Shown here piece by piece: positions 10,141 through 21,337 of a stretch of 64,000 nucleotides of DNA (positions within the stretch are counted from its first letter, which is position 1; the number at the start of each line of letters is the position of its first letter). This stretch comes from Galdieria partita (taxonomy: Eukaryota > Rhodophyta > Bangiophyceae > Galdieriales > Galdieriaceae), in assembly GCA_025991245.1 (NCBI GenBank), contig BQMJ01000005.1, positions 248,001-312,000 on the forward strand, written 5' to 3'. The position numbers and the translations under genes are program-made. The notes under the pieces were generated by a model. That model ran no database searches. It was not told where the DNA came from and saw only the letters and a program-made list of their open reading frames with translations.

Positions 10141-10715
10141 ATGATTCGTTTGGTACGAGTTCATATTCTGTGCTCGTTGGTGCTTCTTTTAAGCTTTGTA
10201 CTGAGTTTAGCAAGGTACTGTGTGTTGATAGTTAACAAAACATGTACAATTTAAAGTATCCGACTAAAAAGAACTGTTGATGAGTTGGAAGACTCTGTTG
10301 ATGCCCTAGAGAAGGAATATTTCCAAAAATTGAAAGCAGTTCAAGACTTGAAAGGTGAAAGAGACTTTCTAGAAAAGAAAATACATTACAGGAAAGAGGA
10401 AATAAAAGAACTGGCTCAAGACAGGCTACAACTCGTACAGGAAAAGAAACAGAAGGAAAGCTCCATAGAGACTTTGAAATATCGATTGGAAGTTGAAGAC
10501 AGTAGTGAGATTGATGAGCTTGAGAAAACATTTGATAAACTTTCGCATACGCTGGAAGAAATGGAGATCGAGTACAGAGTATGTTAGTAAGTTTACTTTA
10601 TGTTTCTGCTGACGACAGTCGATAGAATACTTTGTTGCACTTGGAGAAGCTAAAACTATCGGTGAAAAACGGTAATGAGAAAACGTTGCTGCGAGTGTTG
10701 GTTGTAAAATGTTGA
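10141..10715 (+). CDS. Uncharacterised signal-anchored coiled-coil protein
   Basis: Exon 1 (10141-10214) encodes MIRLVRVHILCSLVLLLSFV, a signal peptide or membrane anchor. A 42-nt intron (10215-10256) leads into exon 2 (10257-10578), which is almost entirely heptad-rich Glu/Lys/Leu coiled coil (about 105 aa). After donor GTATGT at 10579 the last exon can start at 10619, ending after about 18 codons, or at 10626, which continues the coiled coil to a stop at 10713-10715. I favour the second. Topology suggests a short tethering protein of the secretory system or an organelle. No family recognised. Confidence 0.5.
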
Positions 10716-10835
10716 ATACTTTTGAAAAATTTGTATTGAGCTCTCTTTATAGGATAGATTTTCGCCTTGTCATTTTAACTTATCGATATCGAATATTGCA
10801 TTTTTTTCCAAAGTGTTGCTCAATGGTATGCTCGC

Positions 10836-11561
10836 ATGACAGTCTCGTTCCATTTTCTTACAACTTTGTAAGCATGTGAAGAAATATCCCGCATATTCTC
10901 CAGTTTTCTTGGTTTCTTCATACCACAAGAGAACTGGTTAAACTTCCTCCAAGCCCTATTTAAATTGTGGCTGATTTTGTTCTTCTTTATTTTGTATATC
11001 ATTCTGATGAGGTGGTGTCTAAGGAAACTTGCTAATGATACAATTATAGCTTTTGGCTCTGAATTGCTTCTAATTTTGGTCATTTTCGATTGGTTTGCAG
11101 CACTTGTGGAAGTCCAGAGTTCTAAGGCGTTGCTTTCTACGACACTGATTAGTTGGCTGATCTGCTTTTTGCTCTTTCTCCGATTTTTAAACGGCTTACA
11201 AAAGTTTCCTCAGGGTACAAGTTTCGCAAAGCAGTATTCTGCATTTTTCAATGTGATTGGACGTCTCACTTTGCTTTATTCGTTTATATATTCTTGTGGA
11301 CGATTTCCAACAGAAAGTATGTGTAATTTCGTGGTTAGTGATTGACAAGTAACTGTGGATCCCTTAGTTTTAGCCAAAATTTCATGGATATCTCTTTTAT
11401 TATTGGACGGTGGAGACAAACAGCTGAGAATTTTCACTAGCCTTCGCAACTTGGTGAGAATAGTATTTTTACGTATATGTTCTTCATCGAACGGCGATGT
11501 GCATTTTCCAATATTTTTCAATCAAAGCTGGTTTGGTGCTAGGCACAAACGACGTCTCTGA
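10836..11561 (+). CDS. Uncharacterised multi-pass membrane protein
   Basis: Three exons, 10836-10867, 10904-11316 and 11368-11561, with introns of 36 and 51 nt, give one 212-aa frame. At least four hydrophobic segments are visible: around LWLILFFFILYIILM, SELLLILVIFDWFAALV, LLSTTLISWLICFLLFL and VIGRLTLLYSFIYS, then ILAKISWISLLLLDGGD. The C-terminus is basic (GARHKRRL). Size, helix number and the RFLNGLQKF and LRIFTSLRNLV segments recall PEX11-type peroxisomal proteins, but the match is too weak to name it. The acceptors and frame agreement make the gene itself likely. Confidence 0.55.
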
Positions 11562-11974
11562 AAGCATCTTTCAGTCTTATTGCTCGTCAAGCAAATCGTC
11601 TGATATCGTCTCAGTAACTCATATCGGAACAGTCATATGAAGGAATGCTTTAATGAAAATTTTCACAAGAATTCTCAAAGTGAGATCGCATGACAATTGG
11701 TAGAGTAATTTTGCATTTTATTGAGCGGGAAATCGTTGTCTCACTGCGGTATCCCATTTAGAGTTGATTATAACATTCTGACAAATTGCTATTTCAGTGA
11801 AATGTGATTTGTTCCATAGGAACTCAACTGCTCATTCCAATAGAACTCCTATGACAAGGAGAACATACTTTGTGCAGTCTTAGCCTTTTTCTAATAACAT
11901 CAAAACATGGCTTATTGTCAAAATCGATCAGTATACAATAGAAACTAAACATTCACAATTCATTTATTCTATAT
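11562..11974. other. Convergent 3' spacer
   Basis: Lies between the 3' ends of the membrane-protein gene and the TFIIIC gene. No frame, tRNA or repeat seen; presumably 3' UTRs and polyadenylation signals (AATAAA-like stretches are absent or weak). Confidence 0.35.
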
Positions 11975-14900
11975 CTATTGTGCAATCGAACCCATACAAT
12001 TTTGTTCAGGAACGTAATACGTGACAGAACCAGCATTATCTACAAAACGTTGTAATTTTGAAATTCTTCCATCCCTTTCCAGCCATTCAATAATGGTACG
12101 AACTGAAGCCAGCGGCACCTCTGATTCTCGCAATATATTCCATAAACGATTCTCTTCTATGCCAGGATGACTCATAACAACATATAGAATCCAGTACTGA
12201 AGCTCTATTAAAGAATTTGTATCTATCTCTCCTGCAAGGTTTGTCCAGGGAAACGGAATCATTTCTTGACTTGCTGTTTCCTTCTCTTTGTTGGCTTTGG
12301 GAAGGAGAAAACGTTGAGCAAATCTTTGGCTCAGAAATCTAACTTCGTCTCCGTGAATGAAGGAAACATAAACAGTTCGTAAATGCACAAGTCCCTGTAA
12401 AACTTGATGTGCCTGTAATTTTGTCCAATTTGGATGAAGGTCCATCATCTCTTTCATTGTCATTCCATTTTCTTCCAAGGAATCGATTTCTTCAACAAGT
12501 AGTTGAATTTCCTCCATCTTCACTTCACTATAACTAGCCACAACAGAAAGCGAAAACTCTGTTTCACAATCGACGTTGCCATTGAAAGAATAAAGTGGTA
12601 AATTGAGCTGCTCTTCTGTATTGCAATCATCACGTGACATAAAGACTTCAACAACATCTAACGGAATCAAGTCTATGCTCCATTCTGGAATGTCTTCTCG
12701 GGATGATACATGTGACAGCCTTATTGTATCGGAGTACTGCTTCAAATGAAATCCTATGCCACCAGAACCCACACTCTTAGAAAGACCTTTCGCTTTGATA
12801 GTCTCAAAAAATGCTTTATCTACATTTGGTCGCATTTGAAAGATACCAGTTGATGCAAGAGATAATATAGCCGCAATCGACCCACTTCGATGATTATCTT
12901 TATCTACAATAATGTCCTAGCAACATATCCTAAGTTTTCTCTCAATCGACTATCTAACAATCTCTTCTTACCTTATCCAAGGATGCGTTATCAACAAAGC
13001 TCTTTCTTTCGCAAGTAAAATCATCATGAAATGATTTACCAAAGGGATTTTCGCTGGTAATCTTTAAAATCTTACTTGAAACGCTGTATTCTCGATTGTG
13101 CCTATCAGCTCTCTGACTAACTACTATTCCTCTCTGTCGAAGATCTTCCAATGCTACCTTAAGCTCTTCCTCTGTAAACCGATTCAAAATAGACATCCCT
13201 TTCTCTGGAATGTAAGTATCCTCCGACTCACGTAGTACTAACTTTATTAGTTCTTCTATAGCAACCATCTTCGGCGATAAGGAAACCATTACAGATGCAT
13301 CGTTCCTTTGCTGTTCTTGTTTACTTTCCTTTCCAAATTTGACTGAACTCGTGGCAGTGTCATTCAAGTTTTCTATATCATATTGCATCAAGAGCTCTTC
13401 GACAGAATTCGGAATATCTTCTATCGCAGACGAGTTCAAAGAATTGATTTTAGAGCTAGCATCCACAGAATCATCTAAAGGAAGCAGATTTTCCAGTACA
13501 ACCTTAGTCTGAAAATTTCTTTGACAATTATTCCTCCATGAGTCTACTACGTATTGACACAACTGAGAAATTATGTCATTATAAGGCAAAGTCTTATACA
13601 AAGAGAGGAAACGCCTCTTGCATGCTTTTCCACTGTGACCGACTTTCAAACCAACTGCATCCCAGCTTTTTACTTTTGCGTGCAAAACGGAATGAATATC
13701 ACAATTTCCTGAAACTCCCAAAGATTTTTCCATTTCGGATATTTTTTGATCAAATACGTGAATAATAAGCTCTCTGTCTTGACTGTCGGTCCACGACGTC
13801 CTGACAGATCTTTTCTTTCGCTGATTTGTCCTTTGTTCTGAAGAGTCCTTAAGACCTTGGGACGTTGAGACTTCCTCTTCAGAAAATGCCTGCTTTCCTA
13901 GTTCGATGTTTGGTGGATCCAAAGACGTTCTTCTCTTTTTTCGCAAGGGAGAAGCCACTTTCTCGCTCCTTGTTCGTGAACTCACATTCTCTCTATTCAT
14001 TGACTGTGGCACAAGATTCTCATCATGAAACGAATCCCTTCGAATAGGATTCATACGGTCCCTACTCGCATTAGCTTCACGAATTGCTTCTGTAAAAATT
14101 TCGCAAATATCCAGCTGGAAATATTCAGACAACTGAAACAAGTTTAAAGGTCGCTGGGCTTTGTTCAAAAGATATGCGTACCTCACAAAGGGAGTCATGA
14201 GTTACATCATCTTGCATTTGAAGCAAATGAGACTTCACTGAATCATAAAGTTCTGAACGAGAATGTCTCGGTAGTTTCCAAATCTTGTCACACCATTGCT
14301 TTCGATTATATGCCTCTGGAAAAAGATTATGTAAACACAACTTTTTTCTTTCATACTCGCCATCGTATGCTTGATGTTGTCTTAACATTCTCTTCCTTTT
14401 TGAGGAGAGTAACAAGCAGTTTCTTTGCAAATAGAACCAAAATTTATCAACATCGGTCTTTTCGTGAAATGTAAACTAGCGAACTTTAACCCGAGAACTG
14501 AATTGTCTATTGCTACTATCCATACCTTCACAGCAGAGTCATCAAAACCGCAGACTTCGATTTCTTTAGTCAAAACACACTGAAACTTGCGACATTTCGA
14601 CAATAGCTGCAGTCTAAAGCGATATTCATTGAACAATCAAGTTGAAAGAGTCTCTTACCTTTCAAGAAGATCAACAAGCAAGCTCAATTTTCTGTTGACT
14701 GGACGGGAACGAAACAACTTTGTTGCAATATTCTCAGGAAGAGCATTAATCGGGAATTGTCGTGCCTCTAAAGGTATCCAATGCATACAGGAAGAATCAC
14801 CAAATAACTCCAAGAAATCCTCTGTTTTCATAGTTTTTATAACAACATCTAATTGCATAGTTTCTGACGAGCCACTGAAACTTTGTTGACTCTTCACAAA

Positions 14901-17058
14901 GCACTGGAATAAATGCAAGTGAAGTCTCCTTCCATGCAACATCTTTCCTAAACCAACAAAATCCCTTGAAGACTCTTGCTCATCCGGTTCTATACTACTG
15001 TGATCTCTAGAAGATTGCAAAACAACTTTCTTCGAAGCATTCGCTTTAATTCCTGTGTTCATATGAAATGTTGAGATTTTCCAAAAAGTCGCAACTGAAA
15101 GAGATAACAACCTTGTCTTGTGTTTGCTATTGTTTTCTTCCAACCCGAAGAACAACTCCATTTACGAAGAAATTCTTCAATCTTCGAAAAACTTTTTAGA
15201 ACAACATAAAATGTCATTCAAATACATTGTACATACCTCTGCAGAGTCTTCACGAACTTCAGGCAAAGTAACGAGTAAAATTTGCTGAGGTGACTCTCTC
15301 TCTAAAATATGAGGCATATCCACCGATACTATCTGAAAGAAGAATAAAACCAACAACCGAATTATTCGAATTCAAATCTTACCTTTACTAAACCCGCATC
15401 TTGTAATCGTTGAATAAGTCTTTTGACTGTTTTCTTGTCGACACGAGAAAATGATGCTCCCTCCCAAGTTGCCAAAAAATGTCCAAGATCACTCAGATTC
15501 AGTACTTTTTCTTGTTTGATGTGTTCAAGTAAATTCTTGGTTCGCAACTCATTTTGTAAATTCGTAACTTGCTGAGTATTAGAACAACAATCTGAATTCT
15601 CAAGAAATTTCTTCATTCCAACGAAGTCTGTGTTATTCAAATCGAGATATCGGAAGTGCTCAGGAGCAACATAATAATAGACGGCTTGCTTTCCTTCTTG
15701 TAAACTCTTCGCCTTGACCCCTAAGTTAGTCATCAACCCTCTACAAACAGATGAAATAATTTTTCTCGATGCCTTCGAGGCTATAAGTATCTAATTTGTG
15801 TAAGAGCAACATTCCGAACCTTGCATCCGAGTCTGCTAAGCATTTCTCTTTGACTTATGCCTCTTTCACCAAACTCAATTATTAAGGCTAAAACTTGAAA
15901 CTCCAAAGTCCTCTCCCATAAAAGACGATAATGCAATGCAGTAAATTCTTCTTCACTTTGCGAAATTTCATTATTCTGTTCAACTCTTCCAAAAAATGTG
16001 AGTGATTGCATTAGACAGTTACTAGAACGGACTTACAGTCTTAAACGAACATGTTCGATTTCTTCAGAATTCTTCTCATCATTTGCATTCAAAACAAATC
16101 TCTGAATCATCTTCTTTTCCTCTAGCTTATTAATGGCATTTCTCCAGTAGCGCAATGCCTTGCTTCGCATGCTGTGCTCCTTACTTTCAAAAAATCGCTC
16201 TTCCAACTCTTGAAGAAATTCTTCCTTCAAGCTATTTAGGACCATGGTATATCCCTCTTTGTTGAAAAGTGTCCTTAGAATAATTCTCAGATATACAGTA
16301 TAATCGAATAGTACTTCTGCATCTGAGGTATTAGGATCTGTGCTCTCGCAGATTTCTAACATAGTTTCTTGTGAGAATTTTAAAGTTTCCTGTCTTACTT
16401 TCTGACCCTTCAAGGCTGGTTCGTCTCCATTTGATCCATCTGACTTGAAACGGAAAAAATTCATACAGATTTTGTACGTTTTCATTGGTTTGTTGTTATC
16501 TCCAGAGTTCCGAATTTCTCTCTTTCTGGTTATCAGCCTCATGTTTCTAAGGACTCTAATGTGATGGTGCAAAGTATGAGGGTCAACAGAGGAAAGTTTA
16601 GCCAAGTAACTTTGGCAAATTCCACCTTGATGAGAGTGTTTAGCGATAATCGTCAATATTCGAAAACTTTCGGATGAAATTTGTGCTTGGTCCAATTCGG
16701 AGAAACCACATACTCTAAGAAATACTGCCTCTGAACAACTTATAGAAGAGTTGAGCAGTTGTTGCAAAGTAGGCTTCTCTTCTACTTCTCCTTTATGAAT
16801 ATTTTTCTTTGAGTGGCTATGAAACTCCAAGATACCGTCATCACTTAGTCCACTAAGACTTTCAACCAGTGGAGGACCACTCTCAAGTTTGAACTCTTCT
16901 CTTGTCAACACGTCGTCCAGGAGATGACTAAGAGTATCGTAACGGAAAGGTGGCAAGTATCCAGCGTATTCACCAACCCTTCTTACTGCCTCTTCTAGAG
17001 TCAGCCCATCTTTCGATAAAGCCAACTCCTTCTTAATTAGTGAAAGATACAAATCCAT
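11975..17058 (-). CDS. TFIIIC largest subunit, B-block-binding (TFC3/GTF3C1-like)
   Basis: Subunit of RNA polymerase III factor TFIIIC that binds the B box of tRNA genes. The gene runs leftward in at least eight exons (coding blocks near 16040-17058, 15790-15990, 15370-15740, 14660-15161, 14390-14636, 14200-14400, 12960-14198 and 11975-12835); I did not fix every junction. Exon 1 starts MDLYLSLIKKELALSKDGL, like the family N-terminus. Near residue 155 a winged helix GGICQSYLAKLSSVDPHTL..HHIRVLRNM matches the B-block-binding domain. A later block RTSWTDSQDRELIIHVF is the Myb-like motif seen in plant and animal orthologs. Further winged-helix-like repeats fill the C-terminus. About 1500 aa. It faces NRDE2 with roughly 110 bp between start codons. 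Confidence 0.8.
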
Positions 17059-17166
17059 AGCCGCTTCAAACCATCTTTGGTCAATCCCTGAAATTCAAGA
17101 AGCGTGTTGGCTGATGCGAAACGTTTCAAGCATTATGCATATGTCGACGAACTGTTTCGAAAGTCA

Positions 17167-20100
17167 ATGAGTGATAGTCAATGTTTCCGTGTGGATAGTT
17201 CTGGAGACACGAATAACTTGATATTCGAGTCTCTTTACAAGAGAGACGTTCCAGAGTACATAATTCAGGGAGCGATATGTCAAGCAAACACTGAAAAGAC
17301 ACTCAGAGCGAAGTGGGCTTTAGGTGACTCCTGTACGTAACTCTGGAAGATATGTTGTTTAAGTTTCACTATTATTTGTAGCGTACAATCGTTTTTATGA
17401 CTCTAAAGTACAACGCCAACTGAAGAAATCCTCTGGTATCCGAGTTTTGAAGGATTTTTCAAGCAGCGAGTTGTTAAAAGAGTTCGAACCTCTCTGTAGT
17501 ACTTCACCAGATGGTATGTTTTTTCTTGTACTGAGAATTTATTGGTGTCTTATCTTTTTTAAGTTGACAAGCTTCAGGAACAAGTCGTTTTGCAAGCTAC
17601 TCGCCTTAATGGTGAGCTTGACAGAGATTCTTGTAATGAGCAGTTGTGGTATGTTTTTTTGAAGTCCTGGAAGGTTCTTCAGTTGAGAAGTTCTCTAGGT
17701 TGCAGCTGTTAGACTTACAAAACCGTTATTATGATTTGGGCCTTTTGAATAAGAAAAGTATGGTGGACAAGAAATTGTCCATAGTTGCGAAGGCTTTGGA
17801 GAAGATACCCAATTCTGAAGTTTTGTTACTCCGATACATAAGTATCATGGCTGGTCTCTGTGATTACGAAACTATGTTGAGTTTATTTCGAAGAGCCTTG
17901 CAGTGTTCTCCAACTAGTTTGAATATCCACTTGTTAAGGTTTAGATTTGCGTTATCCTCTTTCGAGTCTTTTTCACTCTACTCCATGGAGACTATTTGTC
18001 GAGAAGCATTTGACTGCCTTTGCTCTAATAATTTTGCTTATGGTCTATATTTTGTTATTTTATTTATCCGCATTCTCTTTCATTCTGGTTGGAAGCAAAA
18101 AGCAGTTGGTATATTCCAAGCCATTTCTGAATTCCTTTGTTTCCGCATAGATAATCGTATTGACTTGCCGATTGAATCTAACCGACTAAGAAAGTTCGGA
18201 GAGAAACATTTATTTATTTTTTTCTGGAAAAGCTTTGCTCCTCGAATTGGTGAAATGCCTCGACATAATTGGACGGATTGGTTGGTTACATTTTTAAAGA
18301 CTCTTGAAAATCACTATGAACAAATAGAAAAATTGGAAAACTATGAAGACTCCGACGGTGAGTCTTCGTCATCTTCGTCCTTGGAAGAGTTTGAAAGTCC
18401 CGCGAAACTGCCATCAGTGGAAGAAAGGGAAGAAGACGAACAAGAATGGATAGAATCTGATGCATCTTCGTCAACCGCGGAAGTCTCAGATTCCTCTTTG
18501 TTAGGTGATAGGAAGGATGGAGAGCTTGACTTGATGTTGACTAGTCGTATTGCTGGAAGTGAATTGAAAGAATGGATTCTTGAGGAAGAGACAGAGTCTT
18601 CGAAAGACTCTTTCGAGTTCTCTAGTCTGGAGCATCTTTTGCAGCATGACAGTGATAGTTTGTATACTTTATTTGGTATGTTTATGACTTTTGTCTTTCT
18701 CATAACATAAGATTGAAGTGTCTAAGGGAGTTGTGCCGAATTTTATTGTCTCCCTAGAGATATAGCTCAGTTCATACCACAAAGTTGTAATGTAGATCGA
18801 AGCATTTGTTATCAGGTGGTAGGTTTGTTAGTTTTATTATATCATGTTGACGTTGAATTGTACTCAGGTAATGGAGTTTTTATTGTCTTTAAGAGGTTGG
18901 CCATTTCTGGACTCGATAACCACTTTAATTCCTTTGGATTTACAGAATATCCAGTTGAAAGAGGAAACCCTTTCAAGCTCTTTTTCACTATCCAGTCCAA
19001 GAGATATTGAAGTGACGCCATCTTATTTAGGAATGTCACTATTTCGCCTCTTTGATCAGACTCAGCCAAGTCTTCGTGATATGAATAGGCTTCTTTCTGA
19101 ATGGCTGTTGGGAAATGGATATTTTCATATACTGAAGAATAACATACTGAAAGAGAATGTACCTGTTTCTTTTATATCTAACATATACGATTCTGTCATT
19201 TTCAGCAAGGCTTCCATTTTTTATTACGGTCACTTAGCAGAGGGAGATTCTTATTCTTTACGGATTGCAGAAGCTTTTATATTTTTTGAGGGCACAGTTG
19301 GTGGATTTTCAAAGGGTAGATCCGCAGCCAAAAGACTGTTAAAGACTTGCGAGAATTTTTCTCTTTATACAAGTTTTGCAGAATTGCTTGTTCATGAAAA
19401 CATGTTACAGGAGAGTGAAAGCGTATACAAGTCTTGCTTAAGTCGTCTAAATGACTCAAGTTGGAAAGGAAAGGAATGTTGTCGGGTAATTCTGAGTTTT
19501 CTGTTTTATCTCTTAAATTATGTGAACGAGGATTGGACGACAAGAAGGATAAAATGTCAGAATGTTTTCAGAGTATTTATTGGGAAATTTGGTTCAAGCG
19601 AAGAAGCTGTGAGCTTTACAGAAAAGATGATGATAAAGAACAAGCTGCAGAAGTTGATTAATGAAAGGATATTAGTGTTTTGGAGTCTTAGTGAAGAAAT
19701 GCATCACTTTTCTGTTTTGGCCTGCCAGCTTGTATTTGAATGGCTGTTCTTTGGAGTAGAAAGGGCTAGAGACGTATTGCACAGCATAGAGAATGAACTG
19801 TTAGTAGCGAGGCAAAGAAAAGAGTTGACTGGATCAGTATATTCGGTCGTTCATGTGAAGTTGAGACAGTTATTATGCCTGTTTGCCTTCCTTGATTGGG
19901 AGCACTCTGGTGAATCTTCCATAAGAGTTATTCGAAATTGTTTGGAAGAAGCACTCGAGAAATATCCAGGAGATGAATTACTTCTTTTCATGTATGCTTT
20001 CCTGTTTCGTTTCTATTCCAATCGTTCTATGTCTCTTCATATTTTATTCAATCGCATAAGTCAAAGGTCAAATGTGTCAGCTATGACAGTCGTTGCTCAG

Positions 20101-20481
20101 ATTGTTGCTGAGGGCGTTTCTTTAACTGGACAAGAAAAAGTCTCTTGGAACGATGCGGATCCATCTTCAAGGCGTAGAGTTACAAGTCTTCTCACAAGAA
20201 GTCTGTATGAAACAAGTCTGGCTTGTTCGTCTGTTCTGTGGTTACAATTTCTCACTATGCTTTATTCTCAACGGAAGTCTATCGGAAATCATGGTGAAGT
20301 TCTGAAGAAAGCCTTTTATAGAGCATTAACACATATACCCTACTCAAAGGAGCTTGTACTAACGTCCTTTAAGTTTCTTAGTGACAGTTTGTCTATACAA
20401 GAAGCTAGGGATATTTGGAGTATTGCCCGAGAAAAAGGACTCTTGTTTAACAAAAGTTTTCCTTATGCAGATAATGAATGA
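17167..20481 (+). CDS. NRDE2: NRDE2 family protein (nuclear RNA-surveillance HAT-repeat protein)
   Basis: Partner of the Mtr4/exosome system and of nuclear RNAi in other eukaryotes. Six exons: 17167-17332, 17382-17513, 17564-17648, 17699-18675, 18760-18815 and 18868-20481, total 1009 aa, every junction in frame. Diagnostic blocks: YNRFYDS; LWLQLLDLQNRYYD (created exactly by removing the 50-nt intron 17649-17698); VDKKLSIVAKALEKIP; and FDIAQFIPQSC..VMEFLLSLRGWPF, which spans a 56-nt exon. A Ser/Asp/Glu-rich stretch sits near residue 330-390. HAT/TPR-like helices continue to the C-terminus. The frame is open upstream to 17092 without ATG, so 17167 is the first in-frame start and a 5' exon is possible. 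Its stop lies 5 bp from the stop of the converging gene. Confidence 0.85.
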
Positions 20482-20486
20482 CAGTT

Positions 20487-20958
20487 TTATGATTCTGGTG
20501 CAGTAACAGTTGACGTTGCCTCAGCAGAAGCTGAGTCTTGGACTCTTCTGTGTTTGTTTTCCAGCTCTAACCTCCTTTGACTATCAATGGACCACATTTC
20601 TCTCCAGATTGCTTTCGCTTTTCTTTGTATCTTAGAAAGAATTGAGTGGTAACAACTCTCCATATATGTTCCTACTTACCCCAGAGAATATATGTTCTTC
20701 TGTGATTTCACTATAGTCCGCAAACACACAAGCCACGCCAGCCGCTGTAGTGACAACTATTTTTAATAAACGCAAAGTTCTTCTAGAAAGAAAAGCGAAA
20801 GGCGGCTCCTCGTCGTCTTGTTCTTCCTTTATGGAACTGGACACCGACGTGCTTTGGTTTTTCGACTGTTCCAAGGAAAAAGTTTTAGCTGTCTGACTAA
20901 AGTTTCTTCCAGGTAACCTTAAAGTCCTTGCCAGTTTTGCTACTACTGTACAATTCAT
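20487..20958 (-). CDS. Small membrane protein with mitochondrial-type N-terminus
   Basis: Two exons, 20680-20958 and 20487-20630, split by a 49-nt intron (20631-20679), give 140 aa. The start MNCTVVAKLARTLRLPGRNF is basic and amphipathic, as in mitochondrial presequences. A Ser/Glu-rich linker follows, then one hydrophobic segment (LLKIVVTTAAGVACVFADY, about residue 68-88) and a basic C-terminal helix (QRKAKAIWREMWSIDSQRR). Plants have small mitochondrial proteins of similar plan, but I cannot name a family. The gene ends 5 bp from the NRDE2 stop, so the two transcripts must overlap. Confidence 0.65.
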
Positions 20959-21337
20959 TGAATGACTACACAAAGGGATTCAAATATGCCATCAAGTGTA
21001 CAATAGCCATCTTAGCTTCATGTTACTGGAGTCATTGTATTTACTTTTATATTTCATTGTGTTACTATGATACACTCATACAATTCTGCTTGTTGACATG
21101 AAACAATCTTACAAACAACCCCTTCTCAATAGAAAGTTGCACAAGGGTATTGCAATAGTGAAATGGACAAGTTTAGCATTACAATATTACAGTAAGACAT
21201 TGTAAATGGCAATTTACAAATAAAAGATTTGTAGAATGTCTCATGAATATAATACGTGAAGAAGAAAATATGCAGAACAATGGCCTGTTCTACGTGACAT
21301 TCAAATTGGCAAATGGCGCAAACTTGACAATTCGGTA
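20959..21337. promoter_or_regulatory. Divergent promoter spacer between the small membrane protein gene and APC5
   Basis: AT-rich spacer. It holds a short inverted repeat near 21199-21220 (TTGTAAAT, loop GGCA, ATTTACAA) and a tiny upstream frame (ATG at 21313, five codons) just before the APC5 start. No RNA gene recognised. Confidence 0.35.

Noticed and set aside
10836-11561. Naming the multi-pass protein PEX11
   Set aside because: Only hydrophobicity and size agree; no diagnostic motif was seen.
18760-18775. TAGCTCAGTT motif like a tRNA A box
   Set aside because: It lies in a 56-nt NRDE2 exon that is needed for the frame and for homology; there is no B box or acceptor stem nearby.
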